A DNA stretch of 64,000 bases, taken from assembly GCA_943788235.1 (NCBI GenBank), contig CALSPM010000012.1, forward strand, positions 1 through 64,000, read 5' to 3'. Every line of letters begins with the position of its first letter. The first letter of the stretch is position 1. Positions 19,392 through 27,401 of this stretch are shown here, one piece after another. The notes under the pieces were generated by a model. That model was not told where the DNA came from. It was given only the letters and a program-made list of their open reading frames with translations, and did not search any database. Made by a program: the position numbers and the translations under genes. Origin of the DNA: an uncultured Cyclobacteriaceae bacterium. GTDB lineage: Bacteria > Bacteroidota > Bacteroidia > Cytophagales > Cyclobacteriaceae.

Positions 19392-21059
19392 TTACCCTAT
19401 CCCAAAGGGACTGAACAACACCCAAAGGCACAGCACAGCCATAATTAATACAATAGATAACCCTACATCAGACGTCCATTTAAAAGAAAAATTTGAACTA
19501 CGCTTTTGAAACGTCACCAAAATAAGATCAGCAGCAGATTGAGGCTTGGTGGCCTTACTTACAGCCATCAGTACCCCCGAACAAAAAAGAAATAAAAACA
19601 AAGCGAAGTGTAAGAAATTGATTTCTAAAAAATAGGCAGCCCAGCTTCCGGGTAGGGTTACTAAACTACCGTTACCTGACATAAATTCCATTATTAACCG
19701 AGTCACTCCAATGCCAAAACCTACCCACAAAGTCACAATGGCACCACGCGCATTGATCCAAGGATAGATAAGCCCTAACAAGAATACCGCCGCTATGGGC
19801 GGGGAAATGTACGCTTGAATACTTTGTAAATAATGGAAAATCCCACCCCCCATCAATGCTTTCATAAAAGGAATCCAACCTAAACTTAGAATCACCAAAA
19901 TGATCGTGGAGCTACGCCCAAAACGAACCAACTGTTTCTCTGTGGCTGTCGGCTTGAATTTTTGATAAAAATCAATAGTCAATAGCGTCGAACTCGAATT
20001 AAATGCCGAAGACAATGAACTCATCAATGCGGCCAATAATCCCGCAATTGCCAACCCTTTCAATCCCTGGGGTAATAATTGGGTAATCATTGCAGGTAGT
20101 GCTTGATCCGCATTACCCATTGAAAAAACAATGATCCCTTTTTGCAATAAGGCGTAAGCCACCACACCTGGTAAAAAGAATATGAAAACAGGTAATAACT
20201 TTAAATATCCTGCAAATAAAGCCCCTTTACGTGCATTACTGATGTCTTTCGCTGATAAGGCTCGTTGGACTATGTACTGATCCGTACACCAATACCAAAT
20301 CCCCAAAATCGGTGCTCCAAATAGCATGCCTGTCCAAGGATATTGGGTATCACTCATCGGTCGCCAAAGATTAAAAAACCTATCGACCGGAGGATTTGTT
20401 CCTGATTGAGAGGCTATAGAAAGGGTATTGATGAGCTCATCCCATCCTCCGATCTGATGCAATCCAAAAATAGTCACTACTGCGGTCCCCACCAACAATA
20501 CAAATGCTTGGACCATGTCGGTATAGATGACCGCCTTCAAACCACCCAGGACCGTATAAAGCCCCGTGGCCACTACGGTAATGATGGCCCCCGTCCAAAA
20601 TGGAATATTCAGCACCTCAAAAACCAGTGCCCCTGCAAAAATAATGAGCGAAATTTTAGTAATGATATACGCCAATATAGAAACTATTGACAAGTAATTT
20701 CTACACGCTTGAGAATATCGCTTCTCCAAAAACTCAGGCATGGTATAAACTCCGGTGCGCATGTAAAAAGGCACAAAAACCCATCCAAAAAGTATCAAAA
20801 CCAACGCTGCTAATATTTCAAAATTGGCCATGGGCATGTTGGCACGTGCGCCTGCTCCACTGACACCTAAAATAATCTCTGACCCTATGTTTGATGCAAA
20901 TAAAGAAGCCCCTATAACTACCCAAGACTGATCTTTGCCAGCCAAAAAATAATCGACAGAAGAAAATTCTTTATCCTCCTTCCCTTTTGATGCCCATCGA
21001 GCGATCCAAAGAATAATGGCGAAATAACATGCGATAATTGAATAATCTAAGACCTCCAT
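19392..21059 (-). CDS. Sodium:solute symporter, SGLT type
   Basis: A sodium-driven uptake protein of the SSS family, 555 residues from the ATG at 21059, which begins MEVLDYSIIACYFAIILWIA and places the first membrane helix at the N-terminus. An in-frame start 51 bases earlier (21110) would fall inside a strong inverted repeat and is unlikely. Roughly thirteen to fourteen helices are visible. SNIGSEIILGVSGAGA in helix 1-2 and ALMSSLSSAFNSSST in the sodium-site helix resemble sugar and myo-inositol carriers. It is the last gene of the PhyH-SDR-Dabb run, so it probably imports the compound those enzymes process. The exact substrate cannot be read. Confidence 0.85.
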   Translation of the reverse strand: MEVLDYSIIACYFAIILWIARWASKGKEDKEFSSVDYFLAGKDQSWVVIGASLFASNIGSEIILGVSGAGARANMPMANFEILAALVLILFGWVFVPFYMRTGVYTMPEFLEKRYSQACRNYLSIVSILAYIITKISLIIFAGALVFEVLNIPFWTGAIITVVATGLYTVLGGLKAVIYTDMVQAFVLLVGTAVVTIFGLHQIGGWDELINTLSIASQSGTNPPVDRFFNLWRPMSDTQYPWTGMLFGAPILGIWYWCTDQYIVQRALSAKDISNARKGALFAGYLKLLPVFIFFLPGVVAYALLQKGIIVFSMGNADQALPAMITQLLPQGLKGLAIAGLLAALMSSLSSAFNSSSTLLTIDFYQKFKPTATEKQLVRFGRSSTIILVILSLGWIPFMKALMGGGIFHYLQSIQAYISPPIAAVFLLGLIYPWINARGAIVTLWVGFGIGVTRLIMEFMSGNGSLVTLPGSWAAYFLEINFLHFALFLFLFCSGVLMAVSKATKPQSAADLILVTFQKRSSNFSFKWTSDVGLSIVLIMAVLCLWVLFSPFGIG

Positions 21060-21073
21060 TTTTTTAGTTTTTT

Positions 21074-21106
21074 GTAATAGAAAAAATTTATTATTTTTTC
21101 TATTAC
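21074..21106. repeat. Perfect 14-bp inverted repeat ahead of the symporter gene
   Basis: Arms GTAATAGAAAAAAT (21074-21087) and ATTTTTTCTATTAC (21093-21106) flank a 5-base loop. It lies in the 68-base gap between the Dabb gene stop and the symporter ATG at 21059. Perfect symmetry over 28 bases is unlikely by chance even in AT-rich DNA. It could be a transcript-processing hairpin, attenuator or operator. It lacks the GC stem and T tract of an intrinsic terminator on the minus strand. Confidence 0.6.
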
Positions 21107-21127
21107 GCAAATTATTTTTTTAATGTT

Positions 21128-21553
21128 TTAAGGAAGGGCCCAGTAGTCAACCACAAAGACTTTTTCCAAAAAAGGTTGAAGGCTCGCTACGAAGGCCTGA
21201 TGATCGGGGTGCGGCGTATAGACGAGATCTCGATCTTCCTCAGATTCAAAAGAAACCAGGTAGCAATGTGTAAAGCCCTGATGAAAATCTTCAGGACTGT
21301 CATTGATCCCCCATTCAAAATCTTTTATTACAGAAATAGTCGATTGAAGTGCGTTAAAAGCCTTATTTAATTTTTGAACCTCCTTCTCAGGTGCGGTATC
21401 CTTAAATTTAAATAAAACCATATGGCGCAATACCTTAGGGGACGGCTTTTCTTGTTGATCCATTGTATCTGATTTGCTAGGCCCAGAACAAGCGTGGTTC
21501 AAGGTCCCAATTAAGAATAAAAAAAAAGACAAAGTATAGATTCTGTATTTCAT
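21128..21553 (-). CDS. Dabb-domain (stress-responsive A/B barrel) lipoprotein
   Basis: A 141-residue secreted protein. The N-terminus is a lipoprotein signal with lipidation Cys in LNHACSG (about residue 22). Residues 42-140 form a Dabb barrel: LRHMVLFKFKDTAPE, FEWGINDSPEDFHQGFTHCY and PHPDHQAF are typical. Dabb proteins are ferredoxin-like dimeric barrels of varied roles, including enzymes acting on small cyclic compounds and proteins of unknown function. Lying between an SDR gene and a symporter gene on one strand, it probably handles the same substrate in the periplasm. It could bind rather than catalyse. Confidence 0.8.
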   Translation of the reverse strand: MKYRIYTLSFFLFLIGTLNHACSGPSKSDTMDQQEKPSPKVLRHMVLFKFKDTAPEKEVQKLNKAFNALQSTISVIKDFEWGINDSPEDFHQGFTHCYLVSFESEEDRDLVYTPHPDHQAFVASLQPFLEKVFVVDYWALP

Positions 21554-21591
21554 ATTAAAATTTCTTATCTAGTGATGGTTAAATTTATCTT

Positions 21592-22386
21592 TCATAATAT
21601 ACCTCCCATACTCCCACCGTCAACCTTGATCACCGCACCGTTGGTAGCCGAGGAAAGTGGACTTGAAAAATAGGTAATCGTATCGGCAATTTCTTTTACC
21701 TCAGCAAACCGCTGTAATAAGGAACTCTTTCGAGCGTCATTAAAAAAAGCTTTGGATACCGTTGCCTTTGTTTTATTTTCTTTGGCGGCAACAGTTGCCA
21801 AAAATTCTTCGGCCCCTTTTGTCAAAGTTGATCCCGGCACAATGGTATTCACAGTAACCCCAGAACCTGAGGTGAGCTGTGAGATACCTCTTGAAAGGCT
21901 GAGCAAAGCCGCTTTGGTCGTACTGTAAGCGATCAAATCTTCTGGAACCAGCGTGGCACATTCGCTTGAGATAAATAATATGCGTCCCCAATCTCGATGC
22001 AACATTTTCGGAAGAACATACTTAGACAAACGGACACCACTCATCAAATTCACTTCAATCTGACGATACCAATCCTCATCACTCGTTTTAGTAAATGAGG
22101 CTGATGAATAAATACCCACATTATTGATGAGTATATCAACCTCGGAAAGTTGCCCGAGTAAGGCTTTAATTTGATCAGGATATAAAAAATCCGCAGCAAC
22201 CCCTTTGACTTCGACTTCATTAAATTCTTTTCGGAGTTTCTCCACGGCCGTTGACACCCCAACCGCTCCTCTACCATTGAGAATCACATGCACCCCCTCT
22301 TGAGCCAAGGCCCGGGCTGTCGCCCACCCAATGCCGGAGGTTGACCCCGTGATGAAAGCCGTTTTACCTTGTAGTTTTAAGTTCAT
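21592..22386 (-). CDS. SDR-family oxidoreductase
   Basis: A 264-residue classical short-chain dehydrogenase. The cofactor motif TGSTSGIG is at residues 12-19, NNVG at about residue 87, the catalytic Ser in FISSECATL, and the catalytic pair in YSTTK. The C-terminus ends in NGAVIKVDGGS, as usual. Several FabG-specific residues are missing, and the KTKATVSKAFFND segment is like that of catabolic sugar or polyol dehydrogenases. It follows the PhyH dioxygenase by 26 bases, which suggests that it oxidises or reduces the dioxygenase product or the imported substrate. Substrate unknown. Confidence 0.85.
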   Translation of the reverse strand: MNLKLQGKTAFITGSTSGIGWATARALAQEGVHVILNGRGAVGVSTAVEKLRKEFNEVEVKGVAADFLYPDQIKALLGQLSEVDILINNVGIYSSASFTKTSDEDWYRQIEVNLMSGVRLSKYVLPKMLHRDWGRILFISSECATLVPEDLIAYSTTKAALLSLSRGISQLTSGSGVTVNTIVPGSTLTKGAEEFLATVAAKENKTKATVSKAFFNDARKSSLLQRFAEVKEIADTITYFSSPLSSATNGAVIKVDGGSMGGIL

Positions 22387-22412
22387 TCCTTTTTAAATCT
22401 GGATTTAGAGAT

Positions 22413-23396
22413 TTACCATTCTTTTAACCCTAATAATTTTTGTCCCAAAGTTGACAATCTTGCCGTCTCATATTTGGTCTGCTCCCACTTTCTTGGGTCT
22501 CCAGGAAAAGCATACCCTTCAGGAGCCCTACGGTTTTTCCAAGAATCAATGCGCCATGCTTTTAAACTTTCATTGGACTCTTGGGCAGGCATCATTGAAA
22601 TATATTGAGCCATTCTTACACTCCTCTCAGATTTGTTCGGGCGAATACCATGGGGCTGTGTACTATTAAAAATAAGTAAATCCCCTGCTTCCAACAACAC
22701 TTTTACTAGTTTATCTTCAAGCTCGGTAATATCGGGTTTAAAATGATCTCGGTCTGACGGCTGACTTAACTTCCAACGATCGTAATTTTTGTACAACCAA
22801 GGAATGCATTGAAATCCACCCATATTTTCATCTAACTGATCTGCCAGCGCTAAGACCCCTTGGACATTTTGTGGCTTAGTTTCTGGGTCATAATCCCAAT
22901 GAATAAACCCCTTATATTCATGTCCGGGACGCATGGGAACATTTAAATTGGCTCTATCTATGGTGCTCCATAATTTTTCCGTGCCCCAAATATCAACAAA
23001 GGCATCATAAACCTTTTGAGTTTGGCGATTATCCCAAAGTGTTTGGTGGTTATAGGCTTCCACCATACCCGTTCCCGCCAATTCTTTCATTTGCATTTCG
23101 GCACGAGGCGGCGTATACCAAGAAGTTTGGTCCTGAGGATCTTTTTCTTCAAATTCCCAAAGAAAAGCAGCTGTACTTTGAACTTGCTCACGATGAACAG
23201 CATTTTTAATGACTACATAACCGTTTTCTTTCCAGAATTTCCACTGATCCATGGACAGCACTCTGAGCTCTTTTGGGTGGGCTTGTGTGCGCAATTTTAC
23301 ATTACTGCTTTTGGCAGTAGATGGATTTCCAGGTATGTCTTTATGTGCATTGTTTGCATCCATGGTAGGCCTCATTGTTTGTTGTTCCTTTTTCAT
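22413..23396 (-). CDS. Phytanoyl-CoA dioxygenase (PhyH) family protein
   Basis: A 327-residue Fe(II)/2-oxoglutarate-dependent oxygenase. Metal ligands are visible as HWD (His166, Asp168) and His249 in QPHG, with Arg261 placed to bind 2-oxoglutarate. DQWKFWKENGYVVIKNAV near residue 50 is the usual PhyH start. The first 40 residues are polar and low in complexity, without a signal peptide. The enzyme hydroxylates an unactivated carbon of an unknown small molecule. It is the first gene of a four-gene run and is transcribed divergently from an AraC regulator, which probably controls it. Confidence 0.85.
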   Translation of the reverse strand: MKKEQQTMRPTMDANNAHKDIPGNPSTAKSSNVKLRTQAHPKELRVLSMDQWKFWKENGYVVIKNAVHREQVQSTAAFLWEFEEKDPQDQTSWYTPPRAEMQMKELAGTGMVEAYNHQTLWDNRQTQKVYDAFVDIWGTEKLWSTIDRANLNVPMRPGHEYKGFIHWDYDPETKPQNVQGVLALADQLDENMGGFQCIPWLYKNYDRWKLSQPSDRDHFKPDITELEDKLVKVLLEAGDLLIFNSTQPHGIRPNKSERSVRMAQYISMMPAQESNESLKAWRIDSWKNRRAPEGYAFPGDPRKWEQTKYETARLSTLGQKLLGLKEW

Positions 23397-23489
23397 AAAT
23401 GGACAAATTTTAATGATCTCGTATACAAATCTGACCCATTAATTTATTAAAAAACGGACCGTATTTGACTTATTATTGAACAATATTGA

Positions 23490-23497
23490 TATTTTTG
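23490..23497 (+). promoter_or_regulatory. Candidate -7 element for the AraC gene
   Basis: TATTTTTG matches TAnnTTTG, 37 bases before the AraC ATG. A -33 element at ideal spacing is not clear. On the opposite strand, CAGATTTG near 23430 is a one-mismatch candidate for the PhyH gene. Confidence 0.4.
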
Positions 23498-23534
23498 TAA
23501 TTAATGTTCGAGTAATTTGTTTATATTGTATTAA

Positions 23535-24386
23535 ATGAAAGTTCAACTTGAAAACATACACAGCCAGAACAAGCGATCTTTTACCTTGATGTTTGATCCT
23601 AAGTTAAGTGATGTATTCTTTTGGCATTTTCATCCCGAATACGAACTGGTGTATATCGAGGCAGAATCTGGTTCTCGCCATGTTGGGGATCATATATCCA
23701 CATTTAAAAACCATAATTTGGTCTTGATCGGCTCCAATATTCCACACCTAAATTTCGATTACGGTATAAAAACTTCCTATCGCAAGGTCGTCGTTCATTT
23801 CCAAAAAAGATTTATTGAGGATCATATTAATGAGCTCACAGAACTCATAGATATTAAAAACCTTTTCGAAAAATCTCAGCATGGATTGTCCTTCCAAGGC
23901 AACCTCATTAAAGAGCTAGGTCAAAAATTATTCCTTTTACAAAATCTCAATCCCCTCAATCAATATTTGAGTCTCATGGAAATCCTGAATGACCTCACAA
24001 AATATCCTCAGATTGAGTGGTTACATGACCAACCTGTTCTTCATAAATACAGCCATAAAGAACAAGATAGATTGAGGTCAATTTATGCTTTTGTTGATCA
24101 ATATTATGAGCGCAAAATATCCCTGAGTGAAATAGCTGAAATTAGCAACATGAGTATTGAAGCTTTTTGCAGATACTTCAAAAAAACGACGCATCAAACG
24201 TTCACCCAGTTCCTCAATAGTTACCGAATCAGTCAATCTAAACGCCATTTAATCGCTGGAAAAAGTATTGGTAATGCCTGTTATGCTTCTGGATTTGAGA
24301 GCTTATCCTATTACCACCGTGTGTTTAAAAAAATCACCAAAGAAAGCCCCAGTGATTTTAAAAAAAGACATGTAAACCCGCATTGA
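23535..24386 (+). CDS. AraC-family transcriptional regulator
   Basis: A 283-residue regulator. The N-terminal cupin-like sensor starts with FWHFHPEYELVYIE, typical of sugar- or metabolite-sensing AraC proteins. The C-terminal 100 residues hold two helix-turn-helix units, with ISLSEIAEISNMSIEAFCR and the second recognition unit ASGFESLSYYHRVFKK followed by SPSDFKK. It is divergent from the PhyH-SDR-Dabb-symporter run with a 138-base shared control region, so it is most likely the local activator of that run in response to its substrate. Confidence 0.88.
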   Translation: MKVQLENIHSQNKRSFTLMFDPKLSDVFFWHFHPEYELVYIEAESGSRHVGDHISTFKNHNLVLIGSNIPHLNFDYGIKTSYRKVVVHFQKRFIEDHINELTELIDIKNLFEKSQHGLSFQGNLIKELGQKLFLLQNLNPLNQYLSLMEILNDLTKYPQIEWLHDQPVLHKYSHKEQDRLRSIYAFVDQYYERKISLSEIAEISNMSIEAFCRYFKKTTHQTFTQFLNSYRISQSKRHLIAGKSIGNACYASGFESLSYYHRVFKKITKESPSDFKKRHVNPH

Positions 24387-24437
24387 TTCAACCTGCGGTA
24401 TTGAGTGTAGGGGATCACTCCTCACCGAGACAAATGC

Positions 24438-25967
24438 CTAGATATTGTCAACAACCACTTTATATTTAGGATCTTCCAGGACATTAACTTCTATCAACTT
24501 GTCCGCATTTTTAAGTAATTTTTGGCAGTCATTGCTCAAGAATTTCAAATGTACTTTTTTGCCCACCTTCAGGTAACGTTCCGTAATTTTATTCAATGCT
24601 TCTATGGCAGACATATCCACAATGCGACTTTCCTTAAAATCAATGATCACTTCATCAGGGTCGTCGAATATTTCAAACTTCTCATTGAATGCCGTCACTG
24701 AACCAAAAAATAGGGGTCCAAAAATTTCATAATGCTTCACTCCATTTTCATCGATGAACTTTCTGGCACGAATACGCTTGGCATTGTCCCAAGCAAAGAC
24801 CAAAGCGGCAATGATCACACCCACCACAACAGCCAAAGCTAGATTGTGAAGAAAAATAGTGACCAAAGTAACCGTAACCATGACAAAAATATCAGATTTA
24901 GGCATTTTATTAAAGGTCCGCAAACTTGCCCATTCGAAGGTACCAATGGCTACCATAATCATCAAGCCGGTCAATGCTGCCATGGGCAACTGCTCGATAA
25001 GTGCTGCGCCAAACATAACAATGACCAAAAGCCCTATCGCCGCTACGATTCCTGACAATCTGGCCCGGGCACCCGAGGAAATATTGATTAGGCTTTGTCC
25101 CAGCATGGCACAACCTCCCATTCCTGAGAAGACACCCGATAACATGTTGGCCATCCCTTGTGCAATGGCTTCCTTATTTCCACGGCCCCGTGTTTCTGTA
25201 ATTTCATCAATGATGTTGAGGGTCAATAAGCTTTCAATCAGTCCTACGCCCGCAACGATTACTGAATAAGGTAAAATCAGCATAAACGTTGCCATGTTCA
25301 ATGGAATATTGGGAATATGAAAGGGTGGAAAATCACCCTGTATGGAAGCCATATCACCCACTGTTTTGGTGTCAATGCCAAAACCCCATACAATCCCAAA
25401 AATAACCAATATGGCCGTCAATGAAGCCGGAATCACTTTGGTCAACTTGGGTAAGCCCCAAATGATCAACATCGTCAGAGCCACTAGACCTAATAAAATA
25501 TATAAAGAGGTTCCGGTGAGCCACGCACCTGAGACATCTTTGAATTGTTCTAGTTGGGACATGAAAATAATGATGGCCAGGCCATTGACAAATCCAAAAA
25601 TAACCGGATGGGGGACCAAGCGCATCAATTTACCCAATTTAAAAAAACCTGCTAAGGCTTGAATAATGCCTGCCAAGATGACGGCGGCAAATACATATTC
25701 CTTGCCATGAGAGATGGCCAAGGAAACGATAACCACCGCTACGGCGCCCGTTGCACCGGAAATCATACCTGGCCTGCCTCCAAAGACGGCAGCAACGATC
25801 CCCATCACAAATGCGGAATATAAACCCGTCAAAGGGGACAAGCCCGCAATTAAAGCAAACGCGACGGCTTCAGGAACCAACGCCAAGGCAACCGTCAAAC
25901 CAGACAATACTTCTGTTTGGTAATTCACTTTTTGAGTGAAGTCGAACAAATTCAAATATTTTTTCAT
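24438..25967 (-). CDS. SulP-family anion transporter with STAS domain
   Basis: A 509-residue inner-membrane protein. About eleven to fourteen helices cover residues 20-400, including the SulP start ALVPEAVAFALIAGLSPLTGLY and the segment FGGRPGMISGATGAVAVV. A cytoplasmic STAS domain follows from about residue 420 (VIIDFKESRIVDMSAIEALNKI). Members carry sulfate, bicarbonate or dicarboxylates with sodium or protons; the presence of GRPGMISGATGA is common in bicarbonate- and sulfate-type members alike, so the ion is undecided. No neighbour helps. It is convergent with the AraC gene. Confidence 0.87.
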   Translation of the reverse strand: MKKYLNLFDFTQKVNYQTEVLSGLTVALALVPEAVAFALIAGLSPLTGLYSAFVMGIVAAVFGGRPGMISGATGAVAVVIVSLAISHGKEYVFAAVILAGIIQALAGFFKLGKLMRLVPHPVIFGFVNGLAIIIFMSQLEQFKDVSGAWLTGTSLYILLGLVALTMLIIWGLPKLTKVIPASLTAILVIFGIVWGFGIDTKTVGDMASIQGDFPPFHIPNIPLNMATFMLILPYSVIVAGVGLIESLLTLNIIDEITETRGRGNKEAIAQGMANMLSGVFSGMGGCAMLGQSLINISSGARARLSGIVAAIGLLVIVMFGAALIEQLPMAALTGLMIMVAIGTFEWASLRTFNKMPKSDIFVMVTVTLVTIFLHNLALAVVVGVIIAALVFAWDNAKRIRARKFIDENGVKHYEIFGPLFFGSVTAFNEKFEIFDDPDEVIIDFKESRIVDMSAIEALNKITERYLKVGKKVHLKFLSNDCQKLLKNADKLIEVNVLEDPKYKVVVDNI

Positions 25968-26497
25968 ATGTAACAGTCAGATGAACTTATATGCGTTCAG
26001 CCTAATTTTTTAAATGGAATTAAAAAGATGGGGTAAGAATCGGATGAGTAATGAAAAAATAAAAAGATCAACCTTAATTCCGGAATTCAAATAGAAAATA
26101 AGTTTTCATTCTTACTTTTTTATATTTTAAGGCGGCAAAAATGACATTAATTAAAGACTATAACAAAAAGAATGTATTTAAATTAGGCCCTTTTGAAATT
26201 TATCTTTAAAAAAAACGATTTCAGCGCTAATAATATTAGATTAATGACACTTATTTTTATTTTAAAAAATTTTAATTGGAAATTGTAATGACCTCTTTTG
26301 AGTAAAAAAGACTTTTCATATGTTTGTCTAGTCATCCAAAAGATGATGCCTTACTTCTCAAAAAAATCAATGAATGTAAATTCAACCCTACATTTTAATG
26401 TATTTCTGACATCTTTGTCAAGCACAGTATTTCAAAATAATAAATGAGATGAAAAAAACGGCAAAAAATAAATTTACTGATCTATCAAATCTAGCTT
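25968..26497. other. Divergent intergenic region between sulP and the ABC genes
   Basis: 530 bases, very AT-rich, without a gene on either strand. It should hold the promoters of both flanking units, but no exact TAnnTTTG match was found near either start; CATCTTTG near 26410 is a one-mismatch candidate for the ABC genes. A 12-base palindrome lies at 26076-26087. Confidence 0.4.
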
Positions 26498-27382
26498 ATG
26501 CATAAATTAATTATCAAAGACCTTTCCAAAACTTATGCCAATGGAGTCAAAGCCCTAGACGGCGTATCTATTGAAATAGAAAATGGTTTATTTGGCCTCT
26601 TAGGGCCCAACGGTGCTGGAAAATCCTCCCTCATGCGCACCCTTGCTACACTTCAGGAAGCTGACAGTGGCTCCGCAAAACTCAATGACATTGATATTTT
26701 TAAACAACCCCATGAACTCCGACAAGTACTGGGGTATTTGCCTCAAGAATTTGGTGTTTATCCGCGCATCAGTGCAGAACAATTGCTCAACCATTTGGCA
26801 ATTCTAAAAGGTATCACCAAGACTTCAGAACGGAAAGAAGTGGTAAAATATTTATTGAATAAAGTCAATCTTTATGATCAAAGGAAAAAAAGTGTCAAAG
26901 GATTTTCAGGAGGTATGAAACAGCGCGTGGGCATTGCCCAAACTTTATTGGGTAATCCCAAACTCATTATCGTCGATGAACCTACCGCAGGTTTAGATCC
27001 AGGAGAAAGAAATCGATTTTATAATTTATTGGCGGATGTGGGTAAAGAAGTCATTGTGATTCTTTCCACCCATATTGTGGATGATGTACGTGAACTTTGT
27101 ACCAAAATGGCCATCATGAATGAAGGGCGTATCGTTTATCATGGCTCCCCTGATGACGCCATGAATGCCTTACAAGGAAAAGTGTACCAAAAAATAGTAA
27201 GCAGAGAGACCTTAGATACTTACGCCGAGCAATACCAAATTATATCCAATAAAATGGTGGGTGGAAAACCACTCATACATGTCTATAGTGATACCGATCC
27301 GCAAAATGATTTTGAACAAGTCAAACCCAATCTTGAGGATGTTTTCTTTTCGAAAATCAATACATCTCATCAACTTGTTTAA
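26498..27382 (+). CDS. ABC transporter ATP-binding protein
   Basis: A 294-residue ATPase of the ABC-2 exporter type. Walker A GPNGAGKSS is at residues 38-46, the Q loop is in YLPQEFGVYP, the signature is FSGGMKQRVGIAQ, Walker B is LIIVDEP and the H loop is LSTHIVDD. After residue 220 there is a C-terminal extension of 70 residues. The gene is 19 bases ahead of the permease-peptidase fusion, with which it should form one transporter. In this Bacteroidota pair the exported substrate is unknown. Confidence 0.9.
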   Translation: MHKLIIKDLSKTYANGVKALDGVSIEIENGLFGLLGPNGAGKSSLMRTLATLQEADSGSAKLNDIDIFKQPHELRQVLGYLPQEFGVYPRISAEQLLNHLAILKGITKTSERKEVVKYLLNKVNLYDQRKKSVKGFSGGMKQRVGIAQTLLGNPKLIIVDEPTAGLDPGERNRFYNLLADVGKEVIVILSTHIVDDVRELCTKMAIMNEGRIVYHGSPDDAMNALQGKVYQKIVSRETLDTYAEQYQIISNKMVGGKPLIHVYSDTDPQNDFEQVKPNLEDVFFSKINTSHQLV

Positions 27383-27401
27383 TCATTAAAACCTCACTTT
27401 T

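Noticed and set aside
21061-21110. Upstream start of the symporter at 21110
   Set aside because: It would put a basic 17-residue extension before the first helix and place coding sequence across a perfect inverted repeat; the ATG at 21059 gives a normal SSS N-terminus.
23016-23450. Plus-strand reading frame of 144 codons opposite the PhyH gene
   Set aside because: It is antisense to a gene with complete catalytic motifs and its translation resembles no protein; it is a shadow frame, as are similar frames opposite clpC, sulP and the DUF5916 gene.
24387-24437. Terminator between the AraC and sulP genes
   Set aside because: The only symmetry is a weak 5-base stem (GAGTG/CACTC) without a T run.
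26076-26087. 12-bp palindrome AATTCCGGAATT as an operator
   Set aside because: Palindromes of this length are expected several times in 64 kb by chance, and it lies more than 100 bases from either start.
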